Below, piece after piece: positions 23,506 through 32,043 of a DNA stretch of 64,000 nucleotides (position 1 is the stretch's first letter; each line of letters opens with the position of its first letter). The notes below the pieces were generated by a model, which worked only from the letters and a program-made list of their open reading frames with translations, ran no database searches and was not told where the DNA came from. Origin of the DNA: Actinoplanes italicus (lineage in GTDB: Bacteria; Actinomycetota; Actinomycetes; Mycobacteriales; Micromonosporaceae); assembly GCF_003001815.1 (NCBI RefSeq), contig NZ_PVMZ01000004.1:1-64000 (forward strand), given 5' to 3'. Both the position numbers and the translations under genes were made by a program.

Positions 23506-26500
23506 TCAGCCGAGCGGCTCGATCCGGATGTTGCGATACCGCACGTTCGCGCCCGCGTCGCCGTGGTCCTGCAGACGGATCGGGCCCGGCGTGGCGCTCT
23601 CCGCCGCGCCGCCTCCGGTGGGTCCGTCGATCGCCACGTTGTTGTGGACGGTGGTGCCGTTCCAGACGACCGTCACGCGAGCGTTCTCGGTCTTGGCGCC
23701 CGCGCTGTTGAAACGGGCCGCCCGGAACGTGATGTCGTACGTCTGCCAGGTTTCCGGCGCCCGCGCGACGTTGCTGTCGGGCGCCTTCTTCAGGTAGATG
23801 CTCCCGGCCTCGTCGTTGGCGAGCGTCGTGTCGCCGTACGAGTCGAGGACCTGGAGCTCGTAGCGGTCCTGCAGATAGATGCCGCTGTTACCGCGCTGCT
23901 GACCGGTCACGTTCGACGGCAGGTTCGGCTGCAGGTACTCGACGTGCAGCTTGAAGTCGGTGAAGGTCTGCCTCGTCTTGATGTCACCGCCGAGGACCTC
24001 CATCGACCCGCCGGACAGCGGCCAGCTCGCGGCACTGCCGTCGGTCTTCTGCCAGGACTGCAGGTCGTCGCCGTCGAACAGCACGACCACGCCGGACCCG
24101 CCGCCCAGCACCCAGTGCTGGCTGGCGGCGCCCACGTACTCCCAGATGTGGATCTGGGTGCCGTCGGCGGTGCTGCCGTTGAGGACGTCCAGCACCTTGC
24201 CGGACTGCGGGTTCAGGATCGATCCGTTGGACTGCGGCTGCCAGATCTGGGCCGCCGAGTTGTTGCACGTCCACAGCTGGACCTTGGTGCCGTTGGCCGT
24301 GCCGCCGTTGTCGATGTCCAGGCACTTGCCGAGAGCGCGGAACGAGGTGCCGACCCGGCTCCACTTCTGAGCGTTGCTGTTGTTGCACGTGTACAGCTGG
24401 ATCTTGGCGCCGTCGGCGGTGCTGCTGTTGCTGATGTCGAGGCACTTGCCGCTGCTGCCGGTGATCGGCCCGGCGCCGCCGCTGATCGTGATGGCGTCCA
24501 GGTTGACGTTGCCGTCGTCGCCCGCGTCGTAGCGGTACGCGATGGTGTTCGCGCCGGCGTTGAGCGGGATGCTCTCGGTCTTCGTGGTCCAGTTCGCCCA
24601 GGCGCCCGTGTCGGCGAGACTGGTCTGTCCCACCTTGGCCCCGTTGGCGTACACGCTGATCTTCTTGGTCCCGGTGAACGGGTTGGGGCCGTTGGCGTAG
24701 CGCAGTGCCACGTCGTAGGTGCCGGCCGCGGCGACGTTGACGGTGAACGTGGTGGTCGCGCCCTGTGTGCCGTAACCGGCCACGAAGCCGCTGCCGGTGT
24801 ATCCGGCGTGCTCGGTGGCCACGCCGGCGCCACCGGCGAGGCCGGCGTCCTCCGCCTGGTAGGTGTTACCGGTCGGCGGCGGGCCGCTGGTCAGCGAGTT
24901 CAGGGTGTACCACGCCTCGGTGCTCCAGAGCGTCTCGCCGGTGTCGGCGGAGAAGGGGCGCGGTGATCGGACGTACACCACATGCCCTGCCTTGAGGCCG
25001 TCGATGGCGAGCGTGACCTTCTTGCGGTCGGTGGACAGGGTCGCCGAGGTGACGTTCAGCGCCTGCTCGTCGATCTTGGGACCGCCGTAGGACGCGGTGG
25101 GCTGGTAGCGCCATTGCTTCACCCGGTAGCGGGCGGCCAGGGCGTTGGCCGTCTCGGTGGACAGCGGCTTGGTGTACTCGAGCTCGAACCCGCCGTTCTT
25201 GGCGCGCATGGCCAGGATGTCGAATGTGGTCGTGCCCTTCGGGGTGAGCTTCTGCAGGCCGTAGCTGAGCTTGCCGGTCTGCCCCCAGTTGCCGCCGGCA
25301 CCGAGGCCACCGGCGTAGATCGCGCCGTCGGGTCCGATGCTGAGCTCCGACACGCCCGCCTCGAGACCCTGGGTGAGCCGGAAAAGCGCGCCCTGGTACT
25401 CGCCGTTGACCTTCTCCAGGTAGGCGCGCTGGACACCGCCGTAGGTGACGTCGCCGATCAGCATCTGCCCGGCGAACACGCCTTCCTTGACCAGCACCGG
25501 CGTGCTGGGGGAGTTGGCGATCTCGTTCTGCGGCATCCACAGCACCGGCGCCGTGACGGGCTTGGAGTCGAACGGCCCGGCCGGGGTCATGTAGTGGTTG
25601 AAGAACCGGTCCTGCTTGATGTGCAGCAGTTTCGACGACGGCAGCCAGCCACCCTGGTTGTCGGTGACGAACAGGCCGTCCTCCGGGCCCCAGCCGATGC
25701 CGTGCGGGGTGCGCAGACCGCCGGCGACGTACGAGACCGCGCCCGTGTCCTTGTTGACCTTGATGGTCGTGCCCCGGTTGGCGGCGGGCTGCGGGTTGGT
25801 CGTGTTGCCGCCGTAGTTGATCGACACCGACAGGTTGAGGTAGAAGTTCGGCGCCTGGTAGAGCAGGCCGAACGCGAACTCGTGGAAGTTCCCGCCGTAC
25901 GGCCAGGTCGCGACGGTCTGGTACTGGTCGGTCACCCCGTCACCGGTGGTGTCGACGAGCCGGGTGAGCTTCGTCTTCTCCGACACGTAGATCACGCCGT
26001 CGACGATCTTGAGGCCCATCGGCTCCTTGAGGCCGCCCGCGACCTTCTTGGTCGTCACGTTGCCGGGGCTCGTGCTGCCGGTCGCGTTGCCGAGGATGTA
26101 GACCTCGCCCGCCGACGAGGTGCCCGAGTCGTCCGACCCGCCCCAGGTCAGGACCGCGAGACGGCCGTCGGGGAACCAGTCCATGCCGGTGACCTTGGGC
26201 TGGAAGCTGCCGGGACGCAGGCTGGTCAGGGTGTAGTCGGGATGCACCGAGGTCAGCGGCAGGCCGTCGCCGGGGCTGTCACCGGCGCTCTCGCACTCCT
26301 TGCGGCCGGGAGCCGTCACCCGGACGACGCCGGAATCGGTGCTCAGCGCGGAGTTCGGGACGACCGTGAAGGCGGAGGCGCCCGGGGCGCGCCACTCCAG
26401 GGTGAGCTGCTGCCCGCCGCCACGCTCGAAGTAGTCGATGCGCAGCGGGTGAATGCCGGCGGCCAGGGTGATCGCACCCTCCTTGGCCGTCGCTCCGTGC

Positions 26501-26859
26501 AGGCCGTCGTGGTTGATCACCAGGGTGTCGGCGACACTGAGGCGGGAGCCGTCGTCGCTGGTCAGCCGGAACGTGTAGGCGCCGGCTGCCGGGACGGTGA
26601 CGTTGCCGAGCACCTGCGCGACGAAGTTGTCCTCGATGCCGAAGTCGCCGCCGGTCCAGTTGACCGTCGGCATCAGCTTGTCGATGTTCGGGGTCTGTGC
26701 GGGTTTCAGGGTGCAGAGCTTGTCCAAAGGGGTCTGGACGTCGAATATCCGCAGCGTGACACCCGGTTCCTGCGGTGGTGGCGCCGCCTGGGCGGGTAGG
26801 GAGACGACAAGTCCTGCGGTGGTCAGTGCGAGGCCGAGGGCCAGCAGCCGCTTGAGCAT
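23506..26859 (-). CDS. Secreted PA14 / beta-propeller / CBM / ricin / DUF1080 protein
   Basis: 1117 aa. Same order as the protein at 19644: signal peptide ending PAQA (about 26), PA14 (about 60-170), beta-propeller (about 205-560, FGLLYQAPNFYLNLSVSI), CBM6/35-like (about 670-790), C-terminal DUF1080 (about 930-1117). It has one extra domain: a ricin-type beta-trefoil at about 795-925 with three QxW-like repeats (NAQKWS, AAQIWQ, ASQHWV) and the GKCLDI motifs, which binds sugars. ATG 26859 follows CAGGAGAA. The upstream region holds a LacI-like GAGAGCGCTTTC palindrome (about 26934). Confidence 0.88.
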   Translation of the reverse strand: MLKRLLALGLALTTAGLVVSLPAQAAPPPQEPGVTLRIFDVQTPLDKLCTLKPAQTPNIDKLMPTVNWTGGDFGIEDNFVAQVLGNVTVPAAGAYTFRLTSDDGSRLSVADTLVINHDGLHGATAKEGAITLAAGIHPLRIDYFERGGGQQLTLEWRAPGASAFTVVPNSALSTDSGVVRVTAPGRKECESAGDSPGDGLPLTSVHPDYTLTSLRPGSFQPKVTGMDWFPDGRLAVLTWGGSDDSGTSSAGEVYILGNATGSTSPGNVTTKKVAGGLKEPMGLKIVDGVIYVSEKTKLTRLVDTTGDGVTDQYQTVATWPYGGNFHEFAFGLLYQAPNFYLNLSVSINYGGNTTNPQPAANRGTTIKVNKDTGAVSYVAGGLRTPHGIGWGPEDGLFVTDNQGGWLPSSKLLHIKQDRFFNHYMTPAGPFDSKPVTAPVLWMPQNEIANSPSTPVLVKEGVFAGQMLIGDVTYGGVQRAYLEKVNGEYQGALFRLTQGLEAGVSELSIGPDGAIYAGGLGAGGNWGQTGKLSYGLQKLTPKGTTTFDILAMRAKNGGFELEYTKPLSTETANALAARYRVKQWRYQPTASYGGPKIDEQALNVTSATLSTDRKKVTLAIDGLKAGHVVYVRSPRPFSADTGETLWSTEAWYTLNSLTSGPPPTGNTYQAEDAGLAGGAGVATEHAGYTGSGFVAGYGTQGATTTFTVNVAAAGTYDVALRYANGPNPFTGTKKISVYANGAKVGQTSLADTGAWANWTTKTESIPLNAGANTIAYRYDAGDDGNVNLDAITISGGAGPITGSSGKCLDISNSSTADGAKIQLYTCNNSNAQKWSRVGTSFRALGKCLDIDNGGTANGTKVQLWTCNNSAAQIWQPQSNGSILNPQSGKVLDVLNGSTADGTQIHIWEYVGAASQHWVLGGGSGVVVLFDGDDLQSWQKTDGSAASWPLSGGSMEVLGGDIKTRQTFTDFKLHVEYLQPNLPSNVTGQQRGNSGIYLQDRYELQVLDSYGDTTLANDEAGSIYLKKAPDSNVARAPETWQTYDITFRAARFNSAGAKTENARVTVVWNGTTVHNNVAIDGPTGGGAAESATPGPIRLQDHGDAGANVRYRNIRIEPLG

Positions 26860-26920
26860 CCGTTCTCCTGAGGGGGAGGTGATGTGGCGGACGTCACCGT
26901 AGGACTCCTTTCGTGCAACA

Positions 26921-26931
26921 GTCCAGATCTT
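26921..26931. promoter_or_regulatory. Motif shared by the two DUF1080 gene promoters (copy 2)
   Basis: GTCCAGATCTT, 62 bp upstream of the start at 26859, followed at once by GAGAGCGCTTTC, a LacI-family-like palindrome. See copy 1 at 22668. Confidence 0.5.
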
Positions 26932-27027
26932 CGGAGAGCGCTTTCAGAACTTTCATCGGTACGTGCGAAAGTTGTGCCTCCACGTTGGAATTGCAAGGAT
27001 TGTTGCTTGACAAAGTTCATCGATGTG

Positions 27028-28875
27028 TCATGAAGGTGGACGCAGCCCGAAAACTCGCTGTGTCGCCCACCGCACGAACCGGGTGCCGGCCCCCGCCCGG
27101 CGCAACGGCGGGAACGCGTCGGTGTCCATCGCCGGCACGAACACCTCCCCGGACCGGCTGGCGTGGACGTAGATCGGGGACGCCATCCACGCGAGCATCC
27201 GCCGCGGGCCGAACCGGCCCGGAAGGCGCAGGTCGGCGACGATCGGGCCGGCATCTCCGTGCACCGTCACGGGCCGCAGGTCACGGCCGAACCAGTGCCG
27301 GGCCCGGCGCAGCAGCCGGACGCCGTCCGGATCGGGTACGCCCATGTCGGCCAGCACCTGCCAGTCGACGCTGACCGGGTCGGGCCCGGCGTACAACCGA
27401 TGCAGTGTCACCGGCCGGTCGCAGCCCATCACACCGAACAGGCCGGTCGCCACCGGGCCCCAGGCGTCGACGACCGCGAAGTCCGGCGGGCACGCGTCCA
27501 GCAGCATCATGATGGCGCTCTCGTGGTCGAGCTCCCGGTCGGCATAGACGGTCTGCTCCGTGCGCATGCCGGTGCCGACCAGCGAGTTCAGCGACAGATG
27601 GCCGCCCTGCCGCGGGTCGGTCCGCAGCTTCGGCACGACGATGCGCACCTCCGCGTCCAGCCAGGTGGCGCTCGCCGTCGACTGGGAGATGCCCCGGTCG
27701 AAGGTCAGCGGCCGCTGATCGGTGTGCACGTCGACGATCCGGTACTCCTCCGCACCGGACTCTTCATGGGTGCCGAACCCGAAATACTCGGCGACCTCGT
27801 GCACCGAGCGATTCGCATACACCCGCTCGTACACCGACGGCGCTTCCAGCACGGCGACGTCGGTCGCCCCGTACCGCCGCACATACCGGGCGATCGACCG
27901 GATCAACTCCGGAGAGACGACGTTCGACCGGTCGGCGCGTGAATACCCCAGGATGAAGGCGGTACGGATGGCGACGCGGCCGGGCCTGGCCCGGACCATC
28001 GCGCCGAGCCCCGCGTCGTCGAGCAGCCGGAACAGGGTCGCCTCCAGGTCGTCCGGCACCCCGGCGGACTCCGCCACCCAGACCGGACCGGCCGCGGCGG
28101 GCCGGGACCGCCTCGCGGATCCGTCCCGGTGCTCGCCCGGCAGGAACCAGGGACTCACCGCGCCCAGATCGGCGACGACGCCCGCCACGGTCGTGCCCGG
28201 CGTCAGGCGGTCCGTGGCGCCGAACGAGCGGGCCAGCACCGCGAACATCTCCCGGTGCCGCTGCTCGTCGCCGCGGATCCGTTCGAACTGCCGCTGCTCG
28301 GCAGGGTCGGCCGCCAGCTCGATGAGCCGCTCGTAACACAGCTCCGCGCTGCGCTCGAGAGCCTCGTTGAGCGCGCAGTACCGGGCGAAACTCCGGTACG
28401 ACAGCTCGGCGGCCAGGTTCCGTGACACCTGCCCGCTCAGGCGACCGGCCAGCAGCACGGCCGTGGCGATGGGCCAGCCCAGCCACGAGCGGGTGAACCG
28501 CCGGTGGTGCCGCGTCGCCGACACCCAGCCACCGACCGCGCCGGCGAACTGACGGGCGTAGATGCGCACCCGGCGGCGGCGGGCCGCCAGCAGCCGGCCG
28601 CGAATGTAGACGGTGTGCAGCTCCTCGTCCTTCCACGCCCACACCAGGGCGTGCCGGGCCAGCGCCCGGACCTCGTCGGGGACCGGCAGAACCGCCACCC
28701 GCTCGGCGATGAACGCCTCGTCGTACGCCTTCGAGACGATCTGTTCGCGTTCCAGGGCCAGCATCATCAGCCGCAGCCGTTCCAGAGCGGGATCGCCGCC
28801 CGGGGGAGTCCGCCACGCCGCGAGCATCAGCTCCGTCTCGGCGATGATTCCGGTCGCGGCGTCCTTCTCGATCAT
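27028..28875 (-). CDS. Ferritin-like di-iron domain fused to DUF362 domain
   Basis: 615 aa. The N-terminal ~230 residues are helical with two iron-ligand-like motifs: WKDEELHTVY and RGDEQRHREMF (ExxH pairs). The C-terminal ~330 residues match DUF362: VAIRTAFILGYSRADRSNVVSPELIRSIARYVRRYGATDVAVLEAP, later VRIVVPKLRTD and DFAVVDAWGPVATG. DUF362 proteins often carry 4Fe-4S clusters, but the typical CxxCxxC ferredoxin motif is absent here. Function unknown; an oxygen- or radical-dependent activity is speculation. ATG 28875. Divergent from the dynamin operon. Confidence 0.75.
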   Translation of the reverse strand: MIEKDAATGIIAETELMLAAWRTPPGGDPALERLRLMMLALEREQIVSKAYDEAFIAERVAVLPVPDEVRALARHALVWAWKDEELHTVYIRGRLLAARRRRVRIYARQFAGAVGGWVSATRHHRRFTRSWLGWPIATAVLLAGRLSGQVSRNLAAELSYRSFARYCALNEALERSAELCYERLIELAADPAEQRQFERIRGDEQRHREMFAVLARSFGATDRLTPGTTVAGVVADLGAVSPWFLPGEHRDGSARRSRPAAAGPVWVAESAGVPDDLEATLFRLLDDAGLGAMVRARPGRVAIRTAFILGYSRADRSNVVSPELIRSIARYVRRYGATDVAVLEAPSVYERVYANRSVHEVAEYFGFGTHEESGAEEYRIVDVHTDQRPLTFDRGISQSTASATWLDAEVRIVVPKLRTDPRQGGHLSLNSLVGTGMRTEQTVYADRELDHESAIMMLLDACPPDFAVVDAWGPVATGLFGVMGCDRPVTLHRLYAGPDPVSVDWQVLADMGVPDPDGVRLLRRARHWFGRDLRPVTVHGDAGPIVADLRLPGRFGPRRMLAWMASPIYVHASRSGEVFVPAMDTDAFPPLRRAGAGTRFVRWATQRVFGLRPPS

Positions 28876-28985
28876 CAGCCGATTATCTTCACGCCCATCC
28901 AGTCCTGCCCGACCGGCGGTGGCAGCCGGTCGTGGCAGCATCTAACGTCCCACGGACCGGTGGCCCCGAGATCAGGGAGGTGTGC

Positions 28986-30833
28986 ATGGCGTCACCCCGT
29001 CTCACGGTCACCCGGGAGCAGCACCGCGCGATCTTCGGCACCGGCGATCTGCTGCGGCGGCACGGCCTGGACGAATACGCCGATCGGGTACGCGACGGGC
29101 TGCGCGAGGCCGCCGCCGGTCAGAGCGCCGTCGTGGTCGTCGGCGAGGTCAAGCGCGGCAAGAGTTCGCTGGTCAACGCCCTGACCGGAAGCGACGTCTC
29201 CCCGGTCGGCGTGGCCGAGGTGACCGCGGCGTTCCTGCGCGTGGTGCCGCCGGCCGCCGACCTGCCGGACGGCGCCTGGGCCCTCACGGACCGGGGAACG
29301 AGAAGCCGTACGTCCCGTGAGCAGGCGTGGGCCGTTCTGTGTGCCGCCACCGACGAGCCGTCGGCACACGTCGAAGTGGCGGCAACCGGCCGCTGGCTGC
29401 CCGGCGTGACCCTGGTCGACACGCCCGGCTTCGGTGGCCTCGAGTCGGCGCACACCCGGCTGGCCCGGTGGATGGCGGCCCGGGCGGGCGGCCTGCTGAT
29501 GGTCATCGACGCGGGCCAGGTGCTGACCGCGCCGGAGCTGCGGTTCCTCACCGAGGCGGCCGAAGGTGTGGAGACGGTCGTCCTCGCCGTCACCAAGGCC
29601 GACCGCTACCCCGACGGCGGGCGGCAGGTCATGGCGGAGAACCGGGCCCTGCTGCGACGGCACGCCCCGCGGTTCGCCGAAGCGCCGATGCTGGCCGTCT
29701 CCTCGACGCTCGCCCGCGAGGCCGCCACCAGTGACGACGCCGAGATCCGCACGCTGCTGGAACACGAGTCGAACATCGCCGCGCTGGCCGGCGCGCTCCA
29801 CCAGCGGATCGCCGACGGCCGCGCCGCGGGCCTGGCCAACGTGCTGCGCACCGCCGCCACCGGCCTGGACCGCCTGGCCGTCCACCTCGACGGGCAGCGC
29901 CGTGCCCTGACCGGCACGGACGGCGACGGCGATCCCGTCCGCGCCGAACGCGAGGCGCTCGCCGGGCTGCGTACCCGTGACCGGCGGTGGCGGCTGGATC
30001 TGGAACGCGACCTCGGCCGGTTGCGCCAGTCCACGGCCGGAGAGATCGGCCGCCTGCTCGACGAGGCACGTGACCGGTGGCGGCTGCGGATCAGCCGGGA
30101 GTGGCAGGGCACCACCGAGTCCGGCGCGACCCAGCTGCTCGCCGAACTCGACAGCGAACTACGCCTGATCGCGGCCCATGCCGGCGGGCGGCTGCGCGAC
30201 GACCTCGTGACGCTGGCGGCGGACCTGTTCGGCAGCGCCGACGCGGCCGTCGAGGTCCTGCGCCCGGCGACCACCGAACTGGACGCCCTCGAACCGGCCT
30301 CGCGGGCGCGCCGCCGGCCCGACATGGCCGGCGGCGGGTTGGATCCCGCCCTGGCGGGCTCGGCGCTGATGGGCGCGGGCCTCGCCGACCGGATGGGCCT
30401 GGCCGGTTCCATGATGGGACCGTTCGGGCTGGTGTTCGGCGGCGCCTGGTTCCTGATCAACCTCGGCGCGCGCCGGCTGCGACTCGGCCGCCAGCGGCTG
30501 GACGCCGCGCTCACCGAAGCGGTCGCCACGCTGCGCGCCGACCTGATCGGGGCGGTCGACGCCGCGATCCGCGAGTGCCGTCCGGAGCTCGTGATCGGTG
30601 TCCAGGAACACCTGACGGCCGAGGCCGAACGCTTGGAGGCGGTCATCGCGGCCGCCGGGCGCACCACGCGGACGGCGGCCGATCAACGCGCCGAGCGGGC
30701 CGCCGCCGTCGACCGTGAACTGGCCGCCGTCACCGCGCAGCGCGACCTCGTCGAGAGGCAGATCACGATTCTGACGAAGCCGGGAACATCCACGGCCACC
30801 GGCGCATCAGACCCGCAACGACCCACCACCTGA
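28986..30833 (+). CDS. Dynamin-like GTPase 1
   Basis: 615 aa. G1 GEVKRGKSS (53-61), G3 DTPGFGG (about 142), G4 TKAD (about 200) and a helical stalk. A hydrophobic paddle-like stretch at about 455-495 (MGLAGSMMGPFGLVFGGAWFLINLG) could insert in membrane. A C-terminal coiled coil follows. The layout is that of bacterial dynamin-like proteins such as IniA/DynA, which remodel membranes. ATG 28986 follows AGGGAGG. First gene of a six-gene operon, 14 bp before the peptidase gene. Confidence 0.85.
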   Translation: MASPRLTVTREQHRAIFGTGDLLRRHGLDEYADRVRDGLREAAAGQSAVVVVGEVKRGKSSLVNALTGSDVSPVGVAEVTAAFLRVVPPAADLPDGAWALTDRGTRSRTSREQAWAVLCAATDEPSAHVEVAATGRWLPGVTLVDTPGFGGLESAHTRLARWMAARAGGLLMVIDAGQVLTAPELRFLTEAAEGVETVVLAVTKADRYPDGGRQVMAENRALLRRHAPRFAEAPMLAVSSTLAREAATSDDAEIRTLLEHESNIAALAGALHQRIADGRAAGLANVLRTAATGLDRLAVHLDGQRRALTGTDGDGDPVRAEREALAGLRTRDRRWRLDLERDLGRLRQSTAGEIGRLLDEARDRWRLRISREWQGTTESGATQLLAELDSELRLIAAHAGGRLRDDLVTLAADLFGSADAAVEVLRPATTELDALEPASRARRRPDMAGGGLDPALAGSALMGAGLADRMGLAGSMMGPFGLVFGGAWFLINLGARRLRLGRQRLDAALTEAVATLRADLIGAVDAAIRECRPELVIGVQEHLTAEAERLEAVIAAAGRTTRTAADQRAERAAAVDRELAAVTAQRDLVERQITILTKPGTSTATGASDPQRPTT

Positions 30834-30847
30834 CCTCGGGAGACGCC

Positions 30848-31753
30848 ATGACGGACCACGACGACTGGACGGACGCGCTGCAGCCGTTCCTGCCCGAGGC
30901 GCCCCTCGACCTGCCCGGCGTCGACAACCTGCTGCCGGACATCGGGTTCGACCTGCCGGAACCCGAAGGCATGCTGCCGTTCTTCGACACGCCCGCCCCG
31001 GTCGGCGGGGTGGCGCTGGTGAACGGCGGACAGCTCGTCGGCGACCCGGTCGGCGACGCCGAGCACTGGTTCAACCAGGCGGCCAACGGCTACTGCGTGC
31101 CGTCGAGCATCGCCCAGATCGTGTCGGAGTACACCGGTGTCCACCACGCCGACGAGTCGGCGTTCGTGGCCCGCGCCAACGCGCTGAACCTGTTCACGGT
31201 CGGCCCCGACGGCGTTCCCAGCATGGGCGTCGACGGGGCACACGCACTCCTGGAGGACGCGGGTGTGCCGGCCTCCATCGAGGTGGGCATCGGCGTCGAC
31301 ACGCTGGTCGGCTACCTGGCCGAGGGCCGGCGGGTGATGCTGGCGGTCGACAGCGACGAGATCTGGTACGGCACCGAGGACCAGGCCGCGGCCGACCACG
31401 CGGTCGTGCTCACCGGCATCGACACCGCCAGGGGCGTGGCCATTCTGTCCGATCCGGGTACGCCCGGCGGCAACATGATGGAGGTGCCGCTGGACGTGCT
31501 GACCGACGCCTGGGCGGACGGCGGCAACACGGCGCTGGTGTGCGACCAGCCGCCCGGCGCGCCGGACTTCCCGGCTGCGCTGGACGAGCCGCTCATCGAC
31601 ATCGTGCCGGCGATGATGCCCGCCCACGCCCTGCCGTCCGCCGTGCCGGGCGCCGGACAGGTCGAGACCGTCGTGTCGTGGCTGGTGGAACGGCCGTACG
31701 TGGTCCTGCCCGTGCTGCTGGCCGGTGGCGCCGTCCTGGCGCGCCGCCTGTGA
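30848..31753 (+). CDS. C39-like papain-fold cysteine peptidase, tail-anchored
   Basis: 301 aa. A disordered Pro/Asp-rich N-terminus (1-60) is followed by a C39-like core. The catalytic Cys is C83 (NGYCVPSSIAQI), the His is H184 (ADHAVVLTGID), and D202 (ILSDPGTP) follows. A single C-terminal hydrophobic segment (PYVVLPVLLAGGAVL, about 282-297) ends in RRL, suggesting a tail-anchored membrane protein with the protease domain facing the cytoplasm. Its stop overlaps the next start (GTGA). Its substrate is unknown; the neighbouring GTPases are candidates. Confidence 0.78.
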   Translation: MTDHDDWTDALQPFLPEAPLDLPGVDNLLPDIGFDLPEPEGMLPFFDTPAPVGGVALVNGGQLVGDPVGDAEHWFNQAANGYCVPSSIAQIVSEYTGVHHADESAFVARANALNLFTVGPDGVPSMGVDGAHALLEDAGVPASIEVGIGVDTLVGYLAEGRRVMLAVDSDEIWYGTEDQAAADHAVVLTGIDTARGVAILSDPGTPGGNMMEVPLDVLTDAWADGGNTALVCDQPPGAPDFPAALDEPLIDIVPAMMPAHALPSAVPGAGQVETVVSWLVERPYVVLPVLLAGGAVLARRL

Positions 31754-32043
31754 CCGATCCGCACGGGCCGGTGCTCGGCGAGCCGCCCGCACCTCCGCCG
31801 GAGGTGTGGGCGGCGGTGCTCGCCCGTGCCCTGGACCCCGACGCGGCCCCGATCGCCGCCGCGGGACTGGTGCCCGGCCCGGCGGAGTACGAGAGCCCCG
31901 ACGGTCTGACCGGCGACGACACGGACGAGTGGGCCCACCCGGACGGCGGGTTGACCGGGGACGTCAGCGACGACCACGATGACGCGCACGATCCACCGTC
32001 CGCCGATCCCTGGTCATCGGGGCCCGAACCGGAGATGTACTGA
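31750..32043 (+). CDS. Small acidic protein of the dynamin operon
   Basis: 97 aa. A short helix PPPEVWAAVLARALDPDA is followed by a strongly acidic tail (DGLTGDDTDEWAHPDGG, then DVSDDHDDAHD). Family not recognised; looks like an adaptor or disordered partner. GTG 31750 overlaps the peptidase stop by 4 bp. The stop codon is immediately followed by the ATG of the Hsp70-like gene. Confidence 0.65.
   Translation: MTDPHGPVLGEPPAPPPEVWAAVLARALDPDAAPIAAAGLVPGPAEYESPDGLTGDDTDEWAHPDGGLTGDVSDDHDDAHDPPSADPWSSGPEPEMY

Noticed and set aside
23563..24966. Long plus-strand frame opposite the second DUF1080 protein
   Set aside because: Shadow of the minus-strand gene; no domain or ribosome site.
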